From Schizophyllum amplum (Eukaryota > Basidiomycota > Agaricomycetes > Agaricales > Schizophyllaceae), in assembly GCA_007026445.1 (NCBI GenBank), contig VDMD01000017.1, positions 1 to 64,000 of the forward strand: DNA of 64,000 nt, written 5' to 3'. How positions within the stretch are numbered: the first letter of the stretch is position 1; every line of letters starts with the position of its first letter. This document shows, piece after piece, positions 32,552 through 43,292 of this stretch. The notes below the pieces were generated by a model. The model saw nothing but the letters and a program-made list of their open reading frames with translations. It made no database searches and had not been told where the DNA came from. The position numbers and the translations under genes were made by a program.

Positions 32552-33716
32552 GGCGGATCTTCAAGCAGGATAGACAAGCGACGGTGCGTGATAGGCTGAT
32601 CGGGTGATCGGGTTGGCGGCGACCTAGTGATGCTGAGAGAGCAGAATGACAGCGTGTAGATGAAAGGAGTGTTGTGATGGTCGTCCTGAATGGACATAGT
32701 TGTGATGAGTGTCTAGCAATAAGAGGGAATCCTTCACCTGCGCCAATGTACGCTGCACCGAGGTCAGTATGCGCGTGGATGTAGAGACAAGGACGACGCA
32801 CATAAGCAAGCTGCAGAAGATCAGAGCCAGCTCTATGTCAGACTGCGAAATGGGATCAACCCTGAGACGAGCAGATGATGGAGGAACGGAAGCAAGAGGA
32901 AAATCCAAACGCGTCCCTTTCCAAACACTTGCACATACGCGGATAGGCACGTGTTCGCGTGTTGATCGCCGTCTCTCACGCTCGGCTTTCATCTGAACAA
33001 CCACCATTGAACCACCGTGTGCCCGACCGCCTCCAGTTCTGAGATGGGGTTTGACTAGGATTTGACGCAACTCTGGATGACTGGAGGAATCATTGAAGCT
33101 CAGCTTGGAAGGTGAGCGCTTATTCTCGACTGTTCCATTAGCCCGATAATCCCCGGGAAACACTCGTGTTGTCGATGGTGTCGATGATAAGGAACACATC
33201 TACATTCGCCACACACTTTGTTTTATCATCAGAGAGCTCACGGATCCTCAGTAGCCAATACTGTAGTATGGATACGCATGTATGCAGTCGAATGCAAGAA
33301 AATCCTCCCTGTACAAGGCGCGCAGAAGGCGCACAATTGCAATCCTTTGCGACGGATCAGGGCATACACATTCCGACTTGTATCGCCATGCGAACATGCG
33401 TTCTTCAAAGTTGAAGCTTGAAGCTCATCGAACAAAGCAACGGAAACTTCTCGAAAGCTCGGACATGCAAGCGCAGTGTGGGGTATCGGAGCCTCAGCAG
33501 AGCTTCGCTGGATTTATGGGTGGCGCAAAGCTCGTTTTGGTCCATATTTCTGTGCTCCGAGCGTCTCAGAGGCATCCACGATGATCTGACCACGCACATC
33601 TTCTCACAGATCCTCCGATGCGCTGTATTTGTGCCCGTTTAGTCTTCCAAAGGAATTTCAAACCTCCATGTGAAATACATACAGGTTCCCCAGCCACTTC
33701 CCTCGGTCCCGACCTA
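32552..33716. other. Intergenic region between kinase and sugar porter
   Basis: About 1.2 kb between divergent genes. Several overlapping short ORFs, none with recognisable similarity or consistent introns. It probably contains both promoters and the 5' untranslated regions. Confidence 0.4.
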
Positions 33717-33724
33717 CATAAAAG
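33717..33724 (+). promoter_or_regulatory. TATA-like box of the sugar porter gene
   Basis: CATAAAAG about 80 bp before the start codon at 33,804. Confidence 0.4.
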
Positions 33725-33803
33725 GCAGCCTATCCTGCCAACGCTTCCCCAGTACCTCAGGTAACGCGAGCGCCTCTTCCCCGCTCATCTCACTTCAGCT
33801 CTC

Positions 33804-36014
33804 ATGGCGCTCCTCCCGGAACCCAAGCCCGCTCTCGATAACACCCTCGACGCCATTCTGCCACCGGATGCCGCACTTCAGCATGTTGAGGAGACTGTGG
33901 ACGACCCCGTCGCGTTCTTCGTCAACAACCCGCAATCCCTGTCATTGGCCTACGGTGCCTCGAGTACGCATATATCCTCTTTTGCAACATGCACGAGCTC
34001 ATACAGCTTGCTTCTCAAGGTCTGAAGGCTGTCTTGGACAACAAGGCAGCGCTGCTGTGCGCTATCATGGCGTCGTTTGGTGGACTGACTTTCGGTTATG
34101 ACCAAGGAGTCATTAGCGTCACCCTGGTCATGGACCATTTCTTGAAGGTGATTCCTACGTATTATCAGCCCCATCGCCTCTCATTATCTTCCGACAGACT
34201 GTACCGCAAGTCTCATCCGACTGCTCCAATTCAAGCTTTAACAAGGGCTTGTTGACCGCTATTCTCGAGCTGGGCGCAATGCTTGGTATGTGGACTTACT
34301 ATCCCGCCTTTCTGTGTTGCTGACCGATCTTTGTTAGGCGCCGCACAGACAGGTCTTCTCGCAGACCGATTTTCGCGCAAGCGCGCCCTCATGATAGGTT
34401 CCGTTTGGTTCGTGGTCGGTTCGATCTTGCAGACTGCGACGTATTCGTACTCGCAGTTGATCGTGGGCAGATTACTGGGCGGTGTAGGCATCGGCCTCCT
34501 CAGCTGTGAGTTGTCTGGGTCTTCAATATTGCGCCGGGATTGACGCATGTACCCAGCCACGGCGCCACTATATATATCCGAGATCTCTCCCCCTCACGTT
34601 CGCGGCGCGTTGTTGGTATGGGAGCAGATCATGATCGTCATCGGCGTAGTACGTTCCTACCCAGCCTTCAGCATGCTCGCCCGCTGAACTTCTTCCAGGT
34701 CATCGCATACTGGCTGACCTTCGGCACCCGCTACATCAACTCTGCAGTCTCCTGGCGCCTGCCCTTCGGCCTCCAACTCATCCCCGGTGTCATCCTCTTC
34801 GTCGGCGCCTGGTTCCTCCCATACTCCCCCCGCTGGCTCGCCATGCAGAAGCGCTACGACGAAAGTCTCGCTTCCCTCGCTCGCCTGCGCAACCTGCCCG
34901 AGCACGATCCGCGTGTCCAGGCGGAGCACCTCAACATCCTCGCCGAGGTTGCGGTCAACAAGGAGGCCGCGGCCCTTCGCCATCCCTCCCTGCAGAGCGG
35001 CCTCGAGGAGAAGAAGCCCAGCTTGTGGAAGGCGTTCGTGAAGGAGGCGAAGGAGTGGCAGGATGCGTTTAGCAAGCGGTATATCAAGCGCACGATGGTA
35101 GGCGCTGGCGTTGCGGGCTTCCAGCAGTTCACGGGCATCAACGCGCTCATCTACTAGTGCGTTTCTGGCATGCCACACACCGAGGAGCTCACCAACATGA
35201 TCTGCAGTGCGCCTACGCTCTTCGCCTCCCTCGGCCTCGACGACAATACATCGATTCTCATGTCCGGCATCATGTACGTCTATCCTCATTACCCTCCATC
35301 GCCTCACTCATCTCCCCCAAGGAACACTCTCCAACTCGTCGGCTGTCTGCCCACCATCGCCCTTCTCGACCAGTCCGGCCGACGCCGCCTCCTGCTCATC
35401 GGCTCCACCCTGCTCGTCCTCTGCCACACAGCCGTCGCTGCCATCATCGGCAGCTGCTATACGAACTGGGACGCACACCGCGGCGCGGGGTGGGCTGGGG
35501 TAGCCCTCGTCTTCCTCTTCATGCTGAGTTATGGCGCGACGTGGGGCCCGGTCAGCTGGGCGCTGCCACCGGAGGTCTTCCCGTCGTCCATGCGCGCGAA
35601 GGGCGTGGCGATCAGCGTAGCGACGCTGTGGTTCAGCAACTCCATTGTGAGTCTTGATCTAAGGCCAGGAGGAGTGAAAGGACAGGATGCTCACGGAGGA
35701 GCGCTAGGTCGGGCTGATCACGCCGCCATTGAACTCGGCAAAGCCCTACGCGGCCTTTGCATTTTACGCATGCTTTGCGCTGCTCAGTTTCGTTTGGGTA
35801 TACTGTGAGTTGTGCTTACGGCTATCTGGGTGTATATGCGCTCACAAATACACATGCCGTCTTCGTTCCGGAGACGAAGGGACGCTCGCTCGAGGATATG
35901 GATGCGGTGTTCCGCGACTCTACCGCCCAGGATGAGTCCGGACGGCGGAGCAAGATCCTGCAAACGCTCTTGGATGCGCGCGCGATTGGCTCCCAGGGTT
36001 CTGCTGCCGTGTGA
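33804..36014 (+). CDS. MFS sugar porter (hexose/H+ symporter type)
   Basis: A plasma-membrane proton-coupled sugar transporter of the major facilitator superfamily with about 12 helices. The start ATG at 33,804 begins MALLPEPKPALDN. Multiple short introns are visible (for example 33,964-34,019). Assembled segments: MASFGGLTFGYDQGVIS (helix 1), LLADRFSRKRALMIG (RXXRR-like loop), GRLLGGVGIGLLS, YISEISPPHVRGAL, PYSPRWL (in place of PESPRWL), GAGVAGFQQFTGINALIYY, DQSGRRRLLLIG, WALPPEVFPSSMRAKG and FVPETKGRSLEDMDAVF. These are the canonical sugar-porter signatures in order. The substrate cannot be read from the sequence. Confidence 0.92.
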
Positions 36015-36077
36015 GCGGACGTGGCGACGACGCTGTTATTCTCTTCATGCTTCTGACGATGTACTCACGACTGTTAG

Positions 36078-36253
36078 GCTCCGTTCGGGAAAAAGAATCA
36101 CGTTTTAGTTGCCTGACGTACCTGCCTTACAAGGAAATTTCTCGAAGTTTGACGAGCTTGCGAGGGGCCGCGGCTTGATTTGCCTGCCCTGTAAGGCAGG
36201 TACGTCACGTAAGTTAGCTGACTATGACGTGTTTCTGTTTCCCGAACAGGGCC
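36078..36253. mobile_element. 176-bp MITE, PIF/Harbinger (Tourist-like) type
   Basis: Ends GGCTCCGTTCGGGAAA and TTTCCCGAACAGGGCC are inverted. They are flanked by a 3-bp duplication TTA (36,075-36,077 and 36,254-36,256). An inner perfect inverted pair, TGACGTACCTGCCTTACA, makes a second stem. A TTA duplication is typical of PIF/Harbinger-type elements. It lies just after the sugar porter stop. Confidence 0.75.
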
Positions 36254-36256
36254 TTA

Positions 36257-37756
36257 CGTTTCCGCTTACTTTCCCAGATGCTTTTGTGCTCTGAAGCTCA
36301 TTTTCATCGCTGTTGGTCATCGTACATACAGTATCAAACCCCCCAACGAAACATGACCCCCCACCGAAACGTGGGCTTCGGACACGCGCCGCCCTCGTAG
36401 ATCTTGCTCAAAAAATCTGAAAAAATGGGAAGATGCATAAGCCATTGGGATATACCTACCTGCGAAGTTTGGTGTCCGTTGGTCTAGAGTGACCCGCTCG
36501 GTGGCGCGAGGAGAGCGGGACACGATGATGTTGGTAGCAAGGGACATGACGTCCGCACATAAAGCATTTCTAAGTGCTATAGCTGCTCCAAGACAGCATC
36601 TTAGGAGTTTCTATATGTGTATACGAGGTTCAGAGAGACGACGGGAGCGTCTGCGACGCATCGAGTGCCGCCTCGCCGGTACGTCGGCCCGGATGTTTCG
36701 TTGAGGGGTATGTCGGCTTTACCCGCCCTCTACTTGACCCTCGCACCAAGGTCCCTACCGTCGCTCGTTCCGCTTGAAAATATTCATGACAGTACTTTCA
36801 AGCACCTAGAATACAGCTATCAACTTTTTGGGAGCGAAAGCGTAAATCCGGCCAGGAGAAGTGGCAGATTAATTTTTCTGTTTCGCTAATGGGTAAGCTA
36901 CTGTATGTACAGTACTTCGGGCATGTCTACTCTATTTGTATATTAGGTATCTTGGATGCAATGAATGTTATTGAGCCTACGTAGCCGATCGAATGAGTCA
37001 AGAGTAGGAAATCACAGCTGATTCATCGTCGAAGGGCTTCGGAAACCAGTTAGTAACGCTGACAAAGGAGTTCCTGCCCGGAGAATCGCATCGCAAAAGG
37101 GAGATGAGCGAACAGATGGAGTGCGAGCTGGTCGAGGATCAGGCGGGCTGGCCTGAGCAGACAAAGACCAGTGAGAGTAGAGTGAGGACGAGCTGGCATG
37201 AGAAAGAGATGAGGGCGGACGACAGCAATGACCGTGGAAGCCGGTCTTAGATACATCGGCTCGAGGCTCGAGAAGCGACGGCGGCGCACGAGAAGTGGGA
37301 CGAACATATAGGTCAGGCGACGATGAGGGCATGTCCGGTTTCTGAGGCGCGCCTAGTGAGTGCACCGGATCGTCGATGTCGTCGATATCGTCCATGTATA
37401 TCGAGGCGGTCCCACGCCCATTGACCGATAGCCCTCATCGCTTGTTATGAGGCGCCGTAGCAGGTAGATGCTGCGAAAGGCGACCAGAAGCAACTGTCAT
37501 AAGCGCGCGCCTAACCACAGAAGTGAGCACAGCAATCTCAGAAGCAACGTTGCACGAGGACGACTGTCTCTGGGCGCAGAGATGAATGGCGAAGATTATA
37601 CACCGGTGCAGCATAGAGACCGGCGGCAAGCCTCGGCAGATCACCACCAATCATCAGCTGGCAGTTGGGTCAGCGACGGATCAGAGGAATAATAACCTGA
37701 CCTATGCGCCAGCACTCGCGGAGTCCAGACGGGCAGGTAGTCAAACTCAGTGCTAG
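36257..37756. other. Region with no supported gene
   Basis: Both strands have only short open frames. A minus-strand frame at 37,395..37,012 is Ser/Pro-rich with no known similarity. A plus-strand frame at 37,582-37,692 (MNGEDYTPVQHRDRRQ) could be a first exon for the ORF that follows, but no clean junction was found. Confidence 0.35.
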
Positions 37757-38162
37757 TACTTCTCCGAGTTCCTCGACTATGGCATAGTCGCATGCGATCC
37801 GGTTCGTCCTCGGAGACTCCCTTCTACCGATCTGTCAGGACATGGGTTCACTCCACCGCCAGTAGCAGAAGACGCGCATGCCCTCCAGCAGAGTTTCCAC
37901 GAGCACGGAGGGGCGACGCCCGGCCAGCACGGCCAACTCCCCAATGAACGGAGGCAGTCGGAGGCCCGTCATCGCCGGCGGACCCAATCGGCTGAGATTG
38001 GAAGGCACGATGTGGCTGTGCGCCGTCCCCGATCCCCCGATGCGGCTGTGCAGGCCCATAATCCCACGCCTCCAGCGGTGGTGGTTGGCCTCTGTGCAGT
38101 TCGGTTCGCGCAGGCTCCTTCGAAGATACGTGAGCTCATCCAGCAGTGGGACGTCCGCTCTG
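37757..38162 (+). CDS. Orphan exon-like ORF of unknown function
   Basis: 135 codons open from a CTAG acceptor-like site to a GTAGGT donor-like site. It begins YFSEFLDYGIVACDPVRP and contains VVVGLCAVRFAQAPSKIREL. It has no start codon of its own, so it would be an internal exon. Further downstream, 38,452-38,532 (RIQEIVRGPTLEARN) looks like another fragment. No family is recognised, and decay of an older gene is possible. Confidence 0.3.
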
Positions 38163-41100
38163 GTAGGTGCCGGTCGTAGCGAAGAAGACAACTAGGCGAG
38201 CTGCGAGAATAATATGTGGCGGTTCATGACGATGACAATCCGAGGACACGCTGCTACAAAGGCGGAATCAGTGAAATACGGAGAGGTAGACGCTATCACT
38301 AACGTCCTGGATGTCCTTCTCTCTCGCGAGAGGCGAGATGTGCGGATACGTTGAGGAGTACATGCTTCACGCCCCATCCATCTCGTAGTCTTTATGCCAA
38401 GGGCAAAAAGCAGCACGACGGATACTGTAACTCACATCGGCAGGACGAATACAGGAGATCGTCCGCGGTCCAACTTTAGAGGCTCGCAACTCGATGGTGC
38501 GCCAACGTGCTGTCGAGGGCGACGCGGCCCTGTGACGAGATAGATAGCATTGAGAATGTCGAATGACCGGGATGTTGATGCATGCGGCGAGAAAGCGGTC
38601 TTGTCCCCCATCCCTGCTGAGAGCCCGTCAAGCGAGCGATGAAGACCATAACTCGATGGGTTGCGAGTCGCTTGTATGGCCGTAAGCGACACCTGACATG
38701 CCAACCTTCCCAAACAAGGGATCGCCAGGATGTAGCACGCGGCGGTCGCCGGTAGAGTGACACGCGCGGCAAGCTATTCGGTGCATCCCTTGCCGCTCTG
38801 TCGGAGAGAATCAGGATGAGGACGCGTACGAATGGATAGGGATAGCTTACTCACCATACCAGTAACCTGCATCGACTCACTGGGCGAGATCGTCAGAGGG
38901 AGGGGGTGAGAGTTGGGGAAAAGCAAGGGAAGTAATTTGTTACGCAAGGCTTTCCGGACGCTCCCCTTGTCCCGAACCATACACGGCGTCCGACCAACCA
39001 GGGGCTTATTTTCGGCGCACGTCCTCGAGCTGAGGTCTGCATGTTGGTCCCTCCCTCATGGCTACACGCAGTCGTGCGGCCTCTCAAGCGAGGAGACCCC
39101 GTCGGCTTTCGCGAGCGCCCACCGCGACCTCGAGAACGGGACCGAGGGAGCACATGCTTATCAACCGCAGGCAAGTCGTCGAACGGCTGAGGCCGATAGA
39201 GGTGCATGAGTACCGTAGCGTCCCGTTTGCAGGTCGGTCGCCTGGACAAAGCACATGCGGCTTTTGAACCTAGCAGCGCGCCGTTCCTCGTTGTCCAAGG
39301 AGATCCTTAGCGACCTCCGTCGTCCTTCGCTGTCGAGTGCCTTGTGCGGGCGGGTGCCTTGTGTAGCAAGCGACCGCGTCATGGAGATGAGGGGATGCGC
39401 GCGCAGGTCAGCAGCAGCAGCCCGTCCATGCGAGCCGGCCTGCTTCAACGGGTGCACGAGCAGGCCCCGCCCAAGCGGGCACCTTGCATTCCAAGCACGC
39501 GACATCCCCAATCCATGCACCTCCCCTCGAAAAGTTAAGAACAGCGCATTTTACGACACACCGCCGCCCGTCTTCAGCGTCAACAAGCATAGTGTCTTGC
39601 CCCGAGGCGCGTACGGACGGGGGAGCGTGGGAGAGGGGGAGGGGGCGTGGGACCTAGAGGGAGGGTGGCGTGGAGTTCAAGAGTCCAGAAGTCAGCCCCA
39701 GAGGTACCACGACGCAGGGCCAAAATCGCTCGTGGAGGGAGGCGTGGCGATGCGGGAGCCTGGAGGGGATGATGCGAGAACCTGAAGGCGGCCGACGCCG
39801 TCGACGGTCCCTCAAGCTTCAAGGCCCACGGGTTCGACTTGGGTTGACGCGACCGTGGCGCGACCGTCATCGTGGCATGGCGGCCGCTGAAGACGGAGCG
39901 GAGTGTGACCGAAGCGCGACGGACGACGCGGAGTGAAGAATATTATAGGTGGGGTGGCATTGACCTCTTATGGAGCTGAGTCGATATGTTGACTGGTTGC
40001 TGACTGGGTCAGTATGTTGACAAGTAGGCGTCCGACGGTTCGGCTGTTTCTGTCGACTTGATATTATTATTCGACGATGTGCTGGGAAGAAGGCGCACGT
40101 CGTCAACGACGAGGTGATGGAGAAGGGGGAGAAGGGGGCGTGGGAACGAACCGGACTCCCACGCCTGACATCGAGTCACGCGGATCTTCCAAAAGTTGAA
40201 CTTCAGTTTTGAAGCTTACTTTCGCGGGAGGCTTTGCCCGCGCAGGATCGCCTGGCTCGATAGACGCTGCTCAGAACGTCTGCCTGGCATAAAGGTGTGA
40301 CCTGAAATGAGATATGTACGAATTTTCGGCCTCGAACACGGTGGTCACGAGAGCGTTGACCGCCTCGAGGCTGCGATAGATCTGGATCTGCGCACGCCTT
40401 GATTATCTGTTGGCCGCGAGGCGTGTGCGGAACGAGGCACGGGCAGTGCGCTCGAGTGGGGGAGAGACCAGCTCGAGGGGGGTGTGTCGCGAGGCACCGC
40501 ACACTGGGAGAGGGCACTGCACAGAGGGCGCTCTGTGCCAAGTGGAGGATGCCCTGTGCCAATTGTGGAGTGAGGGCGCTGTGTGGCGTGCCCGAGGCGG
40601 GGTCCCCATATCCAGTGTTCATGACGAGAATGGGAACAAGGACGGTGGGTGTGTTTTCCTCATGTCGAGGCTAGTGTATGCACGATGACTACGATACCCT
40701 AGTAATAATTGTGTCAAGGAAGCCCGAGTATCATGCACAGCGCGAAGGGACACATGGAAGACGCGTACGCGGGCACTGTGTGGTACATGAAGACCTGTTG
40801 TGGAGGGTGGCGCGTACACGGTGCTGTGCAGTCATGAGATATGGGTGCTGTGTCAGAGGGAGTCAGCGCACTGTAAGAGGGATTCAGGCTAGAGAGTTCG
40901 ACCCACCGCATAGTAAAGTTCGCGCACCGCAGGACGCCTCAAGGCCAGGTCGAGGGGGAGAGGAGAGACAAAGGGTACACACGAGTCGAGCGGACAAGGA
41001 CGCCTCGAGGCGCCGCGAGCTGAGGTTGGACGCGCACGGGCGGACGCGAGTCAGGACAAAGGATAGCCACGAGTGGAGACAAAAGCATACACCAGTCTGG

Positions 41101-41700
41101 AAGAGGCGGCGGCGCGAGGCAAAGCTGTGCAGGCAGACCAAGGCAGACGCGGCAGCGCCGAAGCGACGCGAGGGCGGCAAGCCGACCGAGATTGGTGTGG
41201 CTAACGGGGCGCGAGTAAGTCGGGTGATGAACCGCGGGGCATGTGAGCCAACGATTAGACAAGAAACGACGCGATTATAGGTGATTAGACATGAAGTTTC
41301 AGCAAGGCGGCTGATTAGACATGAAGGCGCATGATTATACCCTGGAGCAAGGTGATTGATTAGACATGAAGTTGCCTCGCTTGAGGCACAATAGGGCTGC
41401 CTCAGGCGTGGTGACAGCAAACTGAGGTCACTGTTGGATAAGATATCCGGTTCGTTTGGCACCTCCCGTACTTCCAGAAGGGTAGTATCGATGCATCTGA
41501 CGAGTAAGACGCGGTCGCTTGCTCGCCTTCTCGGACGCGTCTTTCGCGTCGCGCCCTTTGTTGTCGTCTATTATCCGCGCTGTCAGTGTCACTTTAGCTT
41601 TCTGCATCCCGTATATATTCTGAAATATAGTGACCTTGTCTCTTCCCTCTTCTCCCCGAGCGCTTTGTTGGACAAATAATACGAGATCCTAGGTTCATAC
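38163..41700. other. Region with no supported gene
   Basis: GC-rich sequence with many overlapping short ORFs on both strands and no recognisable product. The 41,253-41,371 stretch contains a short reiterated motif, listed separately. Confidence 0.35.
41253..41371 (+). repeat. Short reiterated GATTAGACATGAAG motif
   Basis: Three exact 14-bp copies at 41,283, 41,313 and 41,358, plus a degenerate copy at 41,253. Spacers are unrelated and 16-31 bp long. Confidence 0.7.
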
Positions 41701-42323
41701 GCGCGCGATGGTCAGATCGCAAACGAAGAATCGTATGGAAGCAGCAATCGGGCCCCATCACCTTCCACGCCTGTACGTCTCTACACGGACCACGACCGCG
41801 AGACGACATCGATGCAAGGCTGTCGCGGGCGCGCGATCCCTATCTGGGCGCATCCAGGGAGGCTGGCGGGCACGAGGCGCTTTGAGGGTGGGCACGGCGG
41901 GGGCGTGGGCACGCCTGCGATTAGATGACAACCATGAACATATGCGGCCGGCGTGGTGCGCGGGACAGGTGACGCTGCGCGGCGAGCACGGAGGGACGCG
42001 AGTGTGCGCGGCGCGGCGCGCCGCGGAAAGCTCAATCCGAGAGCCCCGGCACCCGTGCGCGCGCGAGCAGGTTACGGTTTTCCACGAACGAATATTCGAG
42101 CGAGTGCTGACTGAGTTTCCAGCAGCATCTGGCGGTGGCGGGCTACCACCCCCGCGAGGAAGCTCGTCATCCTGTGCGTGCGATGGGTTGGCTCACCGCC
42201 CGGATCGGTGGTTCGACTCGGCTCGGGGACTCGGCTCGGTCGAGTGGCTCGGCTTGCGAAGTTCAGCCGATGGTACCGCAATCGGACTGATGAGTCAAAG
42301 GGGGAGGCGTGCAGGTGCGTTGA

Positions 42324-42329
42324 TATAAG
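42324..42329 (+). promoter_or_regulatory. TATA-like box
   Basis: ATATAAG about 54 bp before the ATG at 42,378. Confidence 0.45.
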
Positions 42330-42377
42330 AGGCCGGGCTGTTCAGAGGCGGCAAGTCCCCGCCCCAGACGCCCTGCG

Positions 42378-43292
42378 ATGACCATCAACCCGTTCGACGA
42401 CGCCATGTCCGTTCCCCGCAGGCATCACAATCACCGTCCCCGCTCGCCCACAAAGCGCCACCGCGCCTACTCCCCCTCGTCCCGCGCAGACGACATTTCC
42501 CGCCTCCTCGACCCGGCATACGCCTCCCCGACCCGCCGCGCAGAGGGCGTCTACGTCGACCACCACGGCGAGCTCCATGACCCCGACTTCAAGCTCTTCC
42601 CACCGCTACCCAAGCCAAAGGCACCCCGTTGGGAACGCGATGCCGGGGACGAGCTCGACGCGCTTGACGACGAGGAGGAGCCCCGCGAGACGCGTCGCTA
42701 CACCCCCTCCCCATCGTTCACACCCTCCTATGCCGCGCCTTCGTCCTACGCGCGCACGTCGTACTATGTCGCGCCTCAACTCCCCGCGTCCTACGACTCG
42801 GAGGACACTGTTCTAGGCAGCGTCGCGCCATCCTTCGACGACGAGAAGCAACAGAAGGCGCGCCGTTCCGGTCTCAAGCTGCGCATCCGCCGCCGTAACC
42901 GCCGCAACACGGACGCGACCGCGGTCGAGGAGGAGGAGCCCAGTCCTTCCGATGCGTCGCCGTCGCCTCTGACACCCGCGCCACTCGCCGGGACGCCCGA
43001 GGCGCCGCGCTCGCTCTACCCCCAGCACCCACCGTCGCCGCGCCGCCATCGTCGCGCGTCGATTGAGGAGCCGGTCGAGCCTGCGTACGATGAAGAGGAA
43101 ATGGAGGAGCCAGAACTCGAGGAGGATGAGGAGGAGGACGCGCCACATACGCCCGACGCGGATGAGACGCCTAGCTGCACCAAGGCGCTGCGTCTCCAGT
43201 GGCAGGCCTTTACGTTGCGGATGCGCTTCGGCGCGTTCCGCGTCGAACGTAAGGTCAAGAAGCGGCTCGAACGGCGGAAGGAGAAGACGTAG
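42378..43292 (+). CDS. Acidic/basic low-complexity protein, unknown function, 304 aa (paralogue A)
   Basis: Single exon starting MTINPFDDAMSVPRRHH. N-terminal block: SRADDISRLLDPAYASP followed by VYVDHHGELHDPDFKLFP. The middle is Pro/Ser-rich, then an acidic run EEMEEPELEEDEEEDAP. The C-terminal basic amphipathic block is LRLQWQAFTLRMRFGAFRVE plus KKRLERRKEK. The first and last blocks are shared with the gene at 54,872..53,868, so the two form a family. No known domain is recognised. The C-terminal block could bind nucleic acid or membrane. The shared blocks argue that it is a real gene. Confidence 0.8.
   Translation: MTINPFDDAMSVPRRHHNHRPRSPTKRHRAYSPSSRADDISRLLDPAYASPTRRAEGVYVDHHGELHDPDFKLFPPLPKPKAPRWERDAGDELDALDDEEEPRETRRYTPSPSFTPSYAAPSSYARTSYYVAPQLPASYDSEDTVLGSVAPSFDDEKQQKARRSGLKLRIRRRNRRNTDATAVEEEEPSPSDASPSPLTPAPLAGTPEAPRSLYPQHPPSPRRHRRASIEEPVEPAYDEEEMEEPELEEDEEEDAPHTPDADETPSCTKALRLQWQAFTLRMRFGAFRVERKVKKRLERRKEKT

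Noticed and set aside
32624..33199. 191-codon minus-strand ORF upstream of the kinase
   Set aside because: No recognisable similarity, no introns, and it overlaps the probable promoter and leader region.
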